DNA of 64,000 nt from Bostrychus sinensis (GCA_020698575.1 CM036241.1:8536416-8600415); one strand, 5' to 3'; shown: positions 1 to 12,706, numbered from the stretch's first letter. The notes: a model not told the origin generated them from the sequence alone. Numbers and translations: made by a program.

Positions 1-2049
1 TGAGGGAACAACATTATAACATGGGAGAAAGCTCAAAAAGTCAATTTTGCATAATACAGCTCCATTAAGAGAACACTTTCTATACCTAAGGACCCAGCCC
101 GGGACTTATATCAAATTGGTCTATATTATTAAGTGGTTGGTTAATTGTGTTAGTTCAGAGTTTGTATTTGAATGAAAGAATGAAAGCTCTGAGGTGCTAA
201 CAAAGATGAGGAAGTATAATAATAAGACGTATAGATGTACCCTTGCGCTCTGCTGAACTGTGGATCAATAGATCACAAAAGGCACGTCCACTTGATATGA
301 GGCTCTGCTGCTGACCGAGGCCCTTCTCACTGTCCCAGCAGCAGATTCTCTTTCACATTATCACCAGCTCCACACAGACACGGCCTACACTCCACACCTC
401 CACCTCAAGTCATTACGACATGCCACTGCCCTATTAGTTACCCTGAGCTATCATGCATTAGCAATGAGAACCAGCAGACACACCAACAACACTGTGATGC
501 ACTATCCTGATTATGTTTTACGTATCCATTTTACAATGTTTGGGTTATGTTGACAATGTGTTTCAACCTCTTTAACAGGAAGCCACACAACCCACCTTGA
601 TTTATTCAATTGAGGAGTACTTTTTGGTCCAATTATGAGGGATTGGACAGTAAGTGGAAGGATCAGTAACTTTGCTAAGATTCTAGTGACTTATTAGCCC
701 TTTTCACACTTTTCTCTTCTGATGTCCAATCTATGTATAAAGTTGGGAGAATGAAGCAGGATTTGAGTTCAAACAAATTAGTTTTTTTTTTTAGAGAAGC
801 GGGGAGTGGGAAGACCTGGGCATGACGTGTAATTAGCGCAGCCATTCACAACACAATGCTAACGAACTGAAATGAAAGACAGTATTTGCAAAACATAACT
901 TTTCCCTTCCAGGAGTGCCACAGCAAATCATCTGCCTCTTTTTGTGCAGTGATTTCCATATGCAACTTAGCGCAGGTTTAACGCCGGACAAATCCTTCTC
1001 CATTTACCCAGACTTGGGACAGGCAAAAAGAGTACAAAGAGTGATCCCCGTGACTGGATTTTCAGCGCACAACATGACTAAACATAGAAAAGTAAAGCAC
1101 AATTTGTGAAGGGTGGGCGGCTTCAGCTGTTTGTGAACTCAATATAGAAAACCGCACACTACATGCATTATCAGCTGGTCATGTTCTCAGGACACCCTAA
1201 AGGAGATGCTCAGGAGCCTGTCCCGACACTGTTCACATGTTTGACCACTCCTGACATTATACTGGAGCCCCCTCAGGATCATGTCCAGGTGAGAAAAGTG
1301 AGGGGATGCTATTCATACAACAAAAATGACTACAATGAACTGAGGAGTACTTGACTGACTAATGAGGAAATGGTCAGTAACTGGTTAAGGTATACTTTAT
1401 TGTCCTTGTAGGTAAATTTGTTTCACGCATTTGACCCATCCTTCAGTGGGCGACTGCCAGGCCCTTCTCCAGATCTAAGACCAGGATCTTGGTCAGGAGT
1501 ACGTGTCTGGAGGATTGTGCATGTTTTAGGGTTGATCGGGGAAACCATTAACCTAACTGGAAGGAACGCGGGAAGAACATATAAACTCCACGCTGAAAGA
1601 CTCCAACAGATTCAAACCCGGGACCTTCTTGAGGTGAGGCAAGAGTGCTGAGGAGGTATCCCGACACTGGTCACACATTTCAGCCCTCTGGACATTATAC
1701 TACTGTCCCCTCAAGATAATGTCCCAGTGAGAAAAATGGGAAGTTAAGTTCAAATAATCCTGAGAAACGTGTGGAAGAGTATGTGTGAAAATAGCTACTG
1801 TGTCTTTATTGATGTGTGCACACTAAACCTATGTGCCTTTTTATGCCACTTCCACCTCTTTGATAATTTAGAAGATTGTGTTTCTATTACTTCCCTCTGT
1901 TTTGGGAGCTGCCCTGGCGGCTGACCCAAGAATCGATTTCGTGAACTCCTAGCTCTGCCTTATCTTATCTTCCACATGTTAATCCTCTGATCAACTGAAT
2001 TGCGTCTTCATTGTGTGACATTGAGGTGTTACATGCTTGTCAAACTCAC
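1..2049. other. scn8a intron 1 (partial), repeat-bearing
   Basis: This is sequence downstream of the first scn8a coding exon on the minus strand. I see no second channel exon here, so it must lie left of the window. The first 60 bases match the end of the dispersed family seen at 33676 and 39154. Around 1225-1305 and 1660-1745 there are two similar stretches about 440 bp apart (both contain GACATTATACT and a GTGAGAAAA motif). Around 1540-1650 is a SINE-like tail (AAACCCGGGACCTTCTTG). Confidence 0.5.
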
Positions 2050-2331
2050 TTTCTTGTTCATATAAAATGGGTCTATGTCCTCCAGCGGTGTGGCGACCAT
2101 CCCATCAGGAATATCGCCGTAGATGAAGGGCAGGCTCTTCCCAGCCTCCAGGTCGCTGTTGGGCTTGGCCTCATTGTCGTCGGAGGTGTCACGGTGACTA
2201 CTGTCTGACCGGGGCTTGGGCGGCTTCTTGTTCTTCTCTTCTTGGATGCGCTTCTCGATGTTAGCAAGCGACTCCCGAGTGAAGTACTTGAAACTGTCAG
2301 GTCCTGGGGGTGCGAGAAGGGGCGCAGCCAT
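2050..2331 (-). CDS. scn8a: Voltage-gated sodium channel alpha subunit (Nav1.6 type), first coding exon
   Basis: Encodes residues 1-94 of a voltage-gated sodium channel: the cytoplasmic N-terminus before the first transmembrane segment of domain I. Nav1.6 carries fast sodium current in neurons and concentrates at axon initial segments and nodes. The translation begins MAAPLLAPPGPDSFKYFTRE, and PNSDLEAGKSLPFIYGDIP is the Nav1.6-like signature. The exon ends in frame after FYMNKK at a GTGAGT donor, the position where the first coding exon of vertebrate SCN genes ends (YLTQK in human SCN8A). A possible acceptor (AGCTGCAG) lies just upstream at about 2342, consistent with a preceding non-coding exon. 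Teleosts often keep two scn8a genes (scn8aa, scn8ab) and I cannot tell which this is. The rest of the gene runs off the left edge. Confidence 0.9.
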
Positions 2332-2508
2332 GTTTTCATCCTGCAGCTATTTCCTCTTTATTTATTTTCCATCCCAGACGTTCAACTGTGAGGAGGAAAA
2401 AAAAGAAAGAGTTGGTTAAAAACAAAACTCAAAACAAACTGACTCAGAGTTTAAAGGGTGAAATACTCTGTTCACACCAAGAACATCATTAATGAACTAA
2501 AATGAGTT

Positions 2509-2965
2509 TAAATCTAAGACTAAACCAGTACTAAACCAGGGTTTAACCAGGTCTGAAAGAGGACTAAAATAAGACTAATCTAAGACTAAACCAAGACTAA
2601 ACCAGCTCTAAACCAGGACTAAACAAGGTCTTAACCAGGAATAAAGCAGGTCTAAACCAGGCCTAAACTAAGAAAAGGTCAAAACCAGGTAAAAAACAAC
2701 TCTAAATCAGGACAAATCTGAGATTAAACCAGGTCTAAACCAGGTCTGAGTCAGGTCTGAACCAGGACTAAACAAAAACTAAACCATGTCTGAACCAGGA
2801 CTAAAGCAGGTTTGAACCAGAACTAAACTAAAACTAAACCAGGAATAAATCAAGTCAAAACCAGTATGAAACCAGGTCAAAACCAGGACTAATCCAAGAC
2901 TAAACCAGCTCTAAATCAGGCCAACACCAGGATTAGTCCTAACCAAAACAGAAATTAAACAGGTA
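2509..2965 (+). repeat. CTAAACCAGGA minisatellite array
   Basis: About 450 bp of degenerate 10-13 bp units of the form CTAAACCAGGA / TCTAAACCAGG, followed at 3036-3060 by ACAGTTTGAAACCCACTGCT. That tail resembles the terminal inverted repeat of the hAT-like MITEs found elsewhere in the window. The array is probably the expanded interior of such a MITE, here between scn8a exons. Confidence 0.75.
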
Positions 2966-5619
2966 TAAAATGATCTCTAGATAGAGACTCCGTAGTACCA
3001 CCAGAGGAAGACTGTGTACCACCAGTGGGACCTGTACCACAGTTTGAAACCCACTGCTCTAGTCTAGTCTGCATCTCTTCCTCGGTGTCAGTGCTGCTGA
3101 GAGGCTCACGGATTGAAATTTACTAATGCAGCCTTAGCTAAAGAAAGCAAACCAAGCAAAATAAAGGCAGAAAAGTGCAAACATTTGGAATATGTGGCAG
3201 TAGGCAGTATTCACGCTCTCTAACTCCAGCACAGAAAATGACTGATACTGTAAAATGTACCTGGATGAAATGGACATAGATTTATTTTCACCTCTGACCA
3301 AAATCTTTTCATTTCAAGTGACTATCCTCAATTGGTGCCATCTTGGGAGCCGAAGTTTTCCCTCCTATTATTTTGCTAGAACCCTATTCTTCACAATCCT
3401 CTCTGGGCTTTACATTATTATAAAGTCTCACATCAAAACACTGACACCACAGTATATTTTTGTACAATTTTCTGCATTTTTCTGCACAGCCTGCTAAGAA
3501 AATGCCTAGAGAACTATTGTTAGGTTGTGAGTGTCACTTGTCTGTGCCCTGGGAATATCTAGTCATTCGTATATTATACTATACCTAATATTATAATTAT
3601 ATTAAATAAATCATGGTGGTGAAACACAAATTAAACAACCTAACCATTTGAGCTGTCCAAATGGTTGATTAAACATCAGTCATGCAACAGTACATTATTA
3701 TTACATCAGCTGTTTGGTCAGATATGAAAGAGCTACGATATCAGGGATGGAAAATATGCAGACCTGTAACACAGCACAATATTTCCAGCCTTTATCTTGA
3801 AGAATTGTCCATTTGGGTGAAGTATAAAGTCCAAACTAAGTAACCTGTGAACAACCTCTGAGTCTCCTTCCACCAGTGTTACAGCAACTGATCTACCCTC
3901 AAGGTGATTCAAACCAGGATCCAATGGCATGGCCAGCACTACTCCCACTTTATAATCATAGTGTTCATACAGAGACTAAGACAAGATAATCCATAAAACA
4001 GACCCAGATGATCAATGCCCCACACGCAACTCTGAATGGTAAAAAAAATACGTCTTTGACTAAATCCACGATCGCCCGGGTCACTTGCGTAAAAGTGCCA
4101 ATAACGTAAAGACGTTCAGTTCAGTTAGATCCAGTAGAAGTCAGCAAAAATGGTTGTTCAGACAAATAAAAGCAAGGTAGTCGTCTTTTGCCAAGAAACA
4201 ACGGGGTTGTCCTCTCTGGTCGTGTATGGTGAGGGGCTTTGGCGCTGCGTCCATTGTAAAAAAATAAAATTAAAAATCGTTGGAAAGCATCGCTGAATCC
4301 ATCACATGGACTGCGCTCTCATCGCGTCTGCACTGACGGTGACCTGACATCTGACTGGGCTGCCGGCCGCTCCGTGAAGAGGGAGGAGGCGTTTACGGCA
4401 CTTACAGGGAGTCACATGGCTCCGCGAACAACTTCCACATCCTCGCTCTGCAGTGGAGCTCTGGCGGCTCAATGACGCTAAATGTACGGAGTCAGCTCAG
4501 AGTAAAGGCGCTAAGGATGTGAGCGAGACCTGAGCCAGAGGATGTACTGTAGTGAACAGAGACCCGAAATAACCCCATATCTCTATCCTGCTCTTTGTTC
4601 ATGGTGAAGGAGACCACAGTGTCAAAGAGGCAACAATTCTTTCCTCTTTCCACAATAACTTTACCTTCGCCAGGGACGACAAAGCCACAGAGATTATAAG
4701 TAGTCTCATCTCTGCAAAATTCGCCGTTTCACAGCGAGGCGCTGTGTAGGGCCCGAGTCTGAAATACTGCAGTGTGTTTTATTGCTGCTATAGGCTCTAC
4801 CGGACAAACTCCTAGTAGGTCAGCTGAATGCATAATGCACATCCTGGCTTCAAGTCCGCACCGCGTTAGAAAAACAGGCCCCACACAATAAATAAGAGAT
4901 CCATTCAGAGGATGAAAAGCCTCACCTATCCCACATCGAGCTGATGCAGCTCTATGTACCAACATCCACAATAAAAATGCAGCTCTCCCAGAGTAACTAA
5001 TGACAGAATGATACAAGTTTGTTTGAGGATGATACAGGTTATTATTTAGAGAGAACGGAGAATGGACCACACAAGGACTCAGGGGAGTGCCAATCTAAAG
5101 ACGCACCTGCTCACGCAACTCTCCACAGAGACTGCCACGGACGGGGCAGAGAGGTGGCGAGTTGGGCTAAAACACATTTAGTCACACAATAAACGTAGCT
5201 ATATGACCACTATTTCAGGGCATTTTAAGCGACATGTTGTTCATCTCGGGATGGAGCATGTGAAGTAGTTTTAGTGTCGACGCACAGAAGTTTGACGCGG
5301 CCTCACTTCGTGCGTAGCCCCCGTTTCACATTGTAATGTCATTCCACCAGGAGCAGGCCAACACCCTAAATAAGCTGTCTCAGTGTATTTTTAACGTAGT
5401 GTCACAGAAAGCAGAGATCCCCACGCTCGCCTTCTATGTTCCGCACTTCTGTCCCTTTTCTCGCTCACAATGGTCCATGAACGGCAGACGGATGGAGCTA
5501 ATGATGCTGAGAGAGGCACCGCTCTGCGGCACTGGGATGCAGTCAGTCGGCAAAGTGGGACTGCGCTACTGCCCACGACAAAAATATCACACAAAGCAGA
5601 AAACAGACGGTGTACTTAC
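2966..5619. other. Upstream region of scn8a, candidate 5' intron
   Basis: No coding exon is recognised. The part from about 4300 onward has more CpG than its surroundings (GC-rich runs around 4360-4550 and 5100-5320), as expected near a teleost promoter. Further non-coding scn8a exons could be here but cannot be placed from sequence alone. Confidence 0.35.
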
Positions 5620-5745
5620 TTTCTCTGGCATCAGAACAACCCGAAACAGCCTTCAGTGAACTGCAGATGTACAAAAGAGTCCCGAGAAACTGCGGCTGTC
5701 GCCATATTGTTGCTGCTATCTCCCTTCCCAGTGCGTGCAGATACA
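5620..5745 (-). promoter_or_regulatory. Candidate non-coding first exon of scn8a
   Basis: On the minus strand a strong donor (AAA followed by GTAAGT) ends at base 5620. The sequence before it has the look of a first exon: GC-rich, with an ATGGCGACAGCC start at 5705 that opens only a 24-codon reading frame. Mammalian SCN8A has non-coding first exons spliced to the ATG exon, and this candidate lies about 3.3 kb before the ATG exon on the same strand. The 5' limit is a guess. It could instead be the start of an unrelated transcript. Confidence 0.4.
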
Positions 5746-6819
5746 CTGCATAATTGATGACTCTCAGCAAATTGTTAGGGAGTGTCGGTAAATGCCTTCG
5801 GTTTCAGGAGCGGACAGCAGTGGTACCGTAAGAACAAACCCTCTTTAGTCATTATACTCACCTATGTTTCATTCAATATTTCTGCATTTAATACTAAAAT
5901 ACTCACCTTACACCAGTTAAATGTATGTGGTATTAAAGTTTTCTAGAATAGGACAATACGTCTAGAGTTGGTCAACATAGGTTAAAAGTCTATGAAATTA
6001 AACCGCAGCTTTTTGAGTTATTAAGAGAGGTTTACATTGCTGTAGGTGAAGTGAATTGGAAAGAAAAATGCGACAAAGCCTACCATAGGACTGAATAGTG
6101 TTACAAATGTCTCTATGTGATAACTTTTAGGGGAGCACTATACATAGGGTAAAATGTTATAACTGGATTGTTTTGTTTTGCGAAGTTGGGACCATTAATT
6201 ACACATATTTACATAGTTATTCTCAATAAAAAGAGTTGTGACAAAATAAAGTAATTTTGTTGTTTTAAATACTATTTGAACAACGCATTGATTTTCCAAA
6301 GTCTGTAACAATATTAATGTTTTTTGTTTTAAATCTTAATTAGGTTTGACCCTAAAAGTTACATGGTTATTGTTACTACAATTCAAGTAACGCTACAGGG
6401 CGTGTGATGGAAACCGAAGAATGTCTCCATCTTGTGGCAAAGAGAAAATACAACTTGCTTTTACAGTGACCTGCTCTCCTACTTATTGAACGTGGTGCAG
6501 AAAAATCAGTCTGTCAGGAGCTTTACCCTATGCTAAGTATTTGAGCACATTTATGTTTATAAATGGCGATGGATGGGTGTTTGCGCGCACGTTTACGATG
6601 TTCAGGGAGAAGAAGCTGCGTTCCAGGTCCATACATGAGGTCCTGCAGTTTATTACAGAAGAGCTGAACACAAACATCTTTTTCCCTCGTGGGTCTTATG
6701 GCTGTGGTCTACAATTACAGGATGGATCAGAGAAAATAAAGCTGAATTAGGATATACTGCAATCAATAAACAGTTTACTCATAATGCAAACATGATAAAG
6801 TTAATGGTACCTTCTAGTA

Positions 6820-7572
6820 CAGTGGTTCTGGTCTGGCTTCAGGACCCACCATCACCCTGTACTGACAAGCTGCAACCCAAATAAACAAGATATTTTAACT
6901 GAAAAGCACATAGTGCAGTTTGAACCTGAGACAGTATAATATCAGAATATCATAGTCAAGAAAGAACACAGAAAGATAAAGATAAACCAAGCAAGTGATG
7001 CTCCAAGGGCAACTCCTGTATTCAATTCATTGCATTGTAATTGAAAAAGTACAACTTGTCACATCAGGAACCTTTCAACAGACTCACTTGTGCTTTCATG
7101 CACAAACACAAATAAAAGGTCCATGTCTCAAGTCTCAAAGTCCTCTTAAAACTATCCTGTCACTTATTTAAGAGCTGATCATGAGCCTGACATCAGAATC
7201 TGTCAGTCACAGACATTTTTAACACAATCAGGTTGTGTTCTTTTGTAAAATACATGAAATATAAAGTGCAACTGCGAAATAAAAAGTGCAATGCCAATCA
7301 AAAGTTCAATCAAAAGGATTCAAGTTTACATACAATACTGACATTGTGATTTGAGGAAAATTAAACAGCACTCACCTCAACCTTAGTTGTAATAGTAACA
7401 GAACTGGATTTTCTCTTTACACCTCATGTCCCATACTGCCACCTCCTGCTAAAACTCAATGACACTCTTTATTTGTGCCAGGAAGGGCATCTGATGCCCA
7501 AAGCCGCATGACCCGCTGAAAATGGTTCTGCGACCCACTTTTGAGTCCCGACCCACCAGTTAAAAATCACGG
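6820..7572. mobile_element. Probable hAT-type MITE
   Basis: Starts CAGTGGTTCTGG and ends with a degenerate inverse (CCCACCAGTTAAAAATCAC). Flanks TTCTAGTA (left) and TGATAGTA (right) match at 6 of 8 bases, compatible with an old 8-bp hAT target duplication. No transposase is encoded. Confidence 0.45.
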
Positions 7573-8082
7573 TGATAGTATATCCATGGCAGTATATGCA
7601 ACAAGAGTTCACCAAACTTTGGAAGAAAAAAGCAAGTACTTAATATGCAGTAAAGTGTGCAAAATGTACGTAATAATATATAGGACACATTGTAAACACC
7701 TCCAACTACTGACTCACCATCACTAACATGTCTAGACTATGTCCCAATGGTCCCCATTTCAATTAATACATGAAGCAGAGGAAACCAAAAAACATCTGTT
7801 AAAAGACTTTTGTCCCTCAATTTATTTACCATGCAGTGTTTCCTGCAGCAAACTGTTCAGTTAAGGCGTTAACCAACTGTTTATACCTCAAATCCGTGTA
7901 CCAATAAATTACTGTCATATACACCAAATTCACAACTTCTAAATACCTCATACATTTTACCTAACATACGTAAAAGCTGCATCACAATTTTTTTTAGAAA
8001 ATAAACAGAATTGTATATGTACTTCTGACAGAGTATATTGAATGGTAGTCAAGATGGTCAGTGCTTGTTGGCAGGTGGCCAC

Positions 8083-8520
8083 CTTAAAGGTGATGAGCAG
8101 TATGTTTTTTTTAATATGTCATAAAAATGACCCACATGTCCACAGATATGTTGTAAACATGCTTACCTCAAATATTAGTTTTGCTGATAACAATGGTACA
8201 GCTGATCTATTCACAATAATATATATATATATATTTTGCATAATGGCCAAGTTGTTTATGTTTACAGTTTTGTTTTGGTTCTAAAACCCTTGCATCGCTG
8301 ATCGTCCAATCAGAAAAGCAGAAAGCGCTCCATGCTCAGGTTGCCACTGAGGCCACATCTGTACAGCAGCAGCTGTGGACACAGCTCACAACAGAGCTAC
8401 AGAACCAGCGGCAAAAGAAATCACTGTGACTGAGACCCACAGACCACTGTTCTGATTTACAATGCAGTACTGTTTTAAACCATACGAGCACATGCTGCTT
8501 ACAGTAACTTTAACGACCAA
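8083..8520. mobile_element. Dispersed MITE-like repeat (copy 1)
   Basis: Shares long stretches with 45510-45829, for example CATAAAAATGACCCACATG and GATAACAATGGTACA, and the same ending (TGCTTACAGTA..CTTTAA). The ends form an imperfect inverted repeat of the type TTAAAGGTRCTRTRAGCAG. Non-coding. Confidence 0.6.
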
Positions 8521-9345
8521 GTGTGGTGGGAAAGACTGTCATAAAATTAGGCCCTAGATTTATTTACTTAGAACTACATGAAATAAAATGTCAGAGTTTT
8601 TTTTTTTTTTTTCCTTTCTTGGTAAGTTAAAAGTCATAGCTAAAATGGACATTTATGTGACATTTGTAGTTTACAAGATGTCACCTCAGTCTGTGACTGA
8701 CGTACATGTAGTGAATATATTTTTAATGAATGCCAGTGCGGTGGCTTCCATCATGTGCATTAACGTTTAACTTCGTTACTGTAGGTAAACAGAGCTGAAA
8801 GTTCACCTGGGGGCCGTATAAATGATGCTTCTAGCCATGGGCAGATCTATAGGGGTGGCACAGGGTGGCAGCTGTCACCTCTAAAATAGTCCTTGCCACT
8901 CCAGATGCCACCCCACCTGGAGAGGGCATATGGGAAAATACAACTTTTGCGATGGGTCAAACATTTATGAGAAAAACTTCAAATATTTAAAGATAAATTT
9001 CATACAAGAAAAGTACTTCACTGACTAAGAGCAAACAACAATAAAACACTTGCGGCCCAGGTGGAATTTATGCAGTTTCTGGACAAACATCAGGATGTGT
9101 TGTATGAATTATCTTAGATATACAAAATAGTAGTTGTATTACCAATGAGTAGTGCAGACTAATTAAGTTGAATAAAATGAATACAAATGCACTAAAACTT
9201 TAGCTCTGGACGTGTTTGTGCGGCGTTTTGCTGAACAACATGTTAATCACTGCATTCAGATGTTTTTATCCTATAAATTACGCTATTTAGTTCAAACCTT
9301 AGTAGTAGATAACGTATTAAACCGTTTGCCACACCTTAAATTATA

Positions 9346-9465
9346 CATTATCCTACTTGCCACTTGTATGAGTTGTACAGTTAAATTTTTCCTTTGTATC
9401 TTTGCCAAATAGCGAAAAGGTAGTAGAAAATGCACAACAAGAAGCAAGAACTGTTCAGTAATCTG
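9346..9465 (+). pseudogene. mettl7a relic 1, exon 1 fragment
   Basis: About 120 bp align with part of exon 1 of the intact mettl7a genes. The shared run from AAAATGCACAACAAGAAGCA to TTCAGTAATCTGT (9429-9465) is identical to that in the first gene. The preceding 80 bases are recognisable but damaged, with indels and an in-frame TAG in place of the codons after the YLYRI-equivalent. Homology stops abruptly at 9465, shortly before the Rex3 element. With the exon 2 remnant at 12163 in the same orientation, this is the left half of a dead gene split by the retrotransposon. Confidence 0.8.
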
Positions 9466-9499
9466 TGAATCAGGATCATACCAGAACTGACCCAGCATT

Positions 9500-11827
9500 A
9501 CACCTGGTCTTCCGCTTTATCCAGGGCCGGGTCGCAGGGGCAGCAGTCTAAGCAGGGATGCCCTTCCCTCTCCACAGACACTTCCTCCAGCTCTACCGGG
9601 GGGACCCCAAGGGGTTCCCAGGCCAGCTGAGAGACATAGTCCCTCCAGCGTGTCCTAGGTCTTCCCTGGGACCTCCTCCCAGTGGGACATGCCCGGAACA
9701 CCTCACCAAGGAGGCGACCAGGAGGCATCCGGAACAGATGCCCGAGCCACCTCAGCTGGCTCCTCTCGATATGCAGGAGCAGCGGCTCTACTCCGAGCCT
9801 CTCCCGGGTAACCGAGTTCCTCACCCTATCTTTAAGGGAGCGCCCAGCCACCCTGCGGAGGAAACTCATTTCAGCTGCTTGTATCCAGGATCTTGTCCTT
9901 TCGGTTATGATCCAAAGCTCATGACCATAGGTGAGAGTAGGAACGTAGATCGACCGGTAAATTCAGAGCTTTGCCTTTCGACTCAGCTCCTTCTTCACCA
10001 CGACAGACCGATACAATGACCGCATTACTGCAGACCCTGCACTGATCTGCCTGTCGATCTCACGCTCCATCCCTCACTCGTGAACAAGACCCCGAGATAC
10101 TTGAACTCCTCCACTTGAGGCAGGAACTCTCCTCTGACCTGGAGAGGGCAAACCACCCTTTTCGGGTCGAGAACCATGGCCTTGGACTTGGAGGTGTTGA
10201 TTCTCATCCCAGCCGCTTCACACTTGGCTGCAAACCGCTCTAGTGAGCACTGATGTTCCTGGTTTGAGGAAGCCAACAGGACGACTTCTCCTGTCCAGTA
10301 GTCTGGAATAGACTTTCCCCGAGAGGCTGAGACGTGTGATCCCCCTATAGTTGGAACACACCCTCTGGTTCCCCTTCTTGAAAAGAGGAACCACCACCCC
10401 GGTCTGCCAGTCCAGAGGTACTGTCCCCGACCGCCACAGGAGGTTGTGGAGATATGTCAGCCAAGACAGCCCCACAACATCCAGAGACTTGAGGTACTCA
10501 GGGCGGATCTCATCTACCCCCGGTGCTTTGCAACCGAGGAGCTTGTTGACCACCTCGGGGACTTGAGCTTGGGTGATGGACGAGTGCACCTACAAGTCCC
10601 CAGCCTCTGCTTCCTCAGTGGAAGGTGAGTCAGAGGGATTGAGACCTCGAAGTATTCCTTCCACCGCCCGACAACATCCCCAATCGAGGTCAACAGCTCC
10701 CCACCTCCACTGTAAACAGTGTTAGTGAAGAACTGCTTCCTCCTCCTGAGGTGCCGGATGGTTTGCCAGAATTTCTTCGAGGCCGACCAAAAGTCCTCCT
10801 CCATGGCCTCCCCAAACTCCTCCCAGACCCGAGTTTTTGCCTCCACAGGCCGCAGCACGCTTGGCCTGCTGGTACCCGTCAGCTGCCTCAGGAGTCCCAT
10901 GAGCCAGCCAAGCTCAACAGGACTCCTTCTTCAGCCTGATGGCATCCCTTACTTTTGGTGTCCACAACCAAATTCGGGGTTGCCGCCACAACAGGCACCA
11001 GAGACCTTACGGCCACAGCTCCGAACAGCCACATCGACAATAGAGGTGGAGAACATGGTTCACTCAGACTCCATGTCTGCAGCCTCCCTCGGGATCTGGC
11101 TGAAGCTCTCCTGGAGGTGGGAGTTGAAGACCCCTCTGACAGGAGACTCAGCCAGTCTGTCCAGCCTCCACCAGTGGATCCAACTCACCACCAGGTGGTG
11201 ATCAGTTGGCAGCTCAGCCCCTCTCTTCACCCGAGTGTCCAAGACACATGGCTGAAGGTCAGATGACACGACAACAAAGTCGATCATTGACTTCCGGCCT
11301 AGGGTGTCCTGGTGCCACGTGCACTTGGACACCCTTGTGCTTAAACATGGTGTTCGTTATGGACAAACTGTGACTAGCACAGATGTCCAACAACGGGTTC
11401 AGTTTGGGGAGGCTGTTCCTCACAATCACGCCCCTCCAGGGGTCACTGTCATTGCCCATGTGAGCATTGAAGTCCCCCAGTAGAACAATGAAGTTCCCAG
11501 TCAGGGCACCTTCCAGTACCCCTCCCAGGGACTCCAAGAAGGCTGGGTACTCTGCACTGCTGTTTGGCACGTAAGCCGACACCACAGTGAGAGACCCGTT
11601 CCCAGGGCCAGGGACACAACCAGGGTAAACTCCAACACATGGGGGCTGAGCTGGGGAGCTATAAGCAAGCCCACACCAGCCCGCCGCCTCTCACCACGGG
11701 CAACTCCAGAGTGGTGGAGAGTCCAACCCCTCTCAAGGAGCTGGGTTTCAGAGCCCAAGCTGTGCGTGGAGGTGAGCCCGACTATATCTAGTCGGTAACG
11801 CTCAACCTCCCGCACAAGCTCAGCCTT
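9500..11827 (-). mobile_element. Rex3-type non-LTR retrotransposon, defective
   Basis: Minus-strand translation gives, in order, an endonuclease part (DIVGLTSTHSLGS, LLGDFNAHMGND, MIDFVVVSSDL, TDHHLVVSW between about 11815 and 11060), a reverse transcriptase part (VVVPLFKKGN, CSNYRGI between 10589 and 10218) and the C-terminal tail (LRWLGHLFRMPPGRL, RGRPRTRW-like, 9869-9498). This is the RTE-related Rex3 family of teleosts. The minus strand carries TGGCAGACCGGGGTGGTGGT, which is, as I recall it, a standard Rex3 PCR primer site. It is dead: frames are broken several times, and near 10300 the early reverse transcriptase segment (KVYSRLLD) is joined directly to VVLLASS, deleting the catalytic palm with its aspartate motif. 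The 5' end is truncated at about 11827, where homology to 17753 onward begins. Confidence 0.9.
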
Positions 11828-12059
11828 TCCTGTTACGTCAGTGGTGGCACTGGTGATCCTTTATCTTTATTCTGTCTCTATTTAATCTTTAGGCAGTCTT
11901 TTATTAGTACAGTAGTAGTAGTAAGTTATTGTTATATTTTTATGATAACATAAGAAGCAAAACATATCACCAATTTATTGTCTTGCTTATTTTTAGACTA
12001 TGGGGGAGAAAAGTAGAATATGTGCAGCCACCATAGTCTTCTCAGTTAATGGGAAATGC

Positions 12060-12420
12060 TGAGTAACCTGCTGAGTTTATAACAACATGCTCTGGAAAAT
12101 CTCTGTTATATTTGCTTTACTGAAGATTTAATAGTTCGGTTCATACTGTATGTTTATGTTGGAGGGTGGCGCCTTCTACTTCATAATTTGCCTTTGATAT
12201 GGCACTAAAGCTTTATTTTTATATAAAATAACACACCCTTATTAACTTAAAATATGGTCAGTTTTATGCTTTGTATTCTCTGTTCTCTGTATCCTTAGGC
12301 TTACAAATCACTATATTCCCAATGCTATTGTTTTACGCTTTGATACTGTGTTTCAGCGAGATTTTGGTGTGATTAAACCTATAAAGCTTAATTTTTTGCT
12401 ATAAGTTGCTTTGATTCGGT
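12060..12420 (+). pseudogene. mettl7a relic 1, intron end and exon 2 stub
   Basis: Bases 12060-12162 correspond to the end of the intron of the intact genes (14480-14603), including TACTGTATGTTTATGTTG. At 12166 the first bases of exon 2 (GGTGGCGCCTTCTACTTC) are kept, but the acceptor reads GGAG instead of GCAG. The sequence then jumps straight to 3' flank equivalent to about 15240 onward (TATAAAATAACACACC). An internal deletion has removed nearly all of exon 2, so no protein can be made. Confidence 0.8.
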
Positions 12421-12705
12421 GAGCTATGTTTACCACTGTGTCCTCTGGGAGCAACAAGGAATGGACGGGATTAGGAATGAGTCCATCAGAGGGAAAGCTC
12501 ATGTTAGAGGTTTTGGAGACTAAGATGAAGTGTCTTATTATGTGATTATTTTGTTTTATTACAAAATCAATAAAAAAAAAAATAATGTTGGCTTAAAAAA
12601 AAGAACCTATAAACTATTCAATAGCTGCAATTTTGTTAAAAAAAATTGAAATCCACCCAATTTAAAGGTTGCCAATGAATGCACTTTTTATTAAAAGTAG
12701 TGCAA

Positions 12706-12706
<1 letters not shown>

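Larger units (their letters stand above)
5746..9345. other. Intergenic between scn8a and the mettl7a array
   Basis: No gene is recognised. It holds a probable hAT-type MITE (6820-7572), a second MITE-like repeat (8083-8520), short AT microsatellites (8218-8234) and a poly-T run near 8600. Confidence 0.5.

Noticed and set aside
2509..2965. Regular short repeats that might suggest a CRISPR array
   Set aside because: Units are 10-13 bp, degenerate, without unique spacers, in vertebrate DNA: a minisatellite.
3255..3497. Open frame with hydrophobic stretches
   Set aside because: AT-rich chance frame; no family resemblance or splice context.
5336..5757. Plus-strand frames of 95-107 codons opposite the scn8a leader
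   Set aside because: CpG-rich chance frames with no recognised domain; the minus-strand donor is the better-supported signal.
9558..10019. Plus-strand open frame of 153 codons, with others at 10719-11201
   Set aside because: They are antisense to the Rex3 reverse transcriptase and have no independent protein features.
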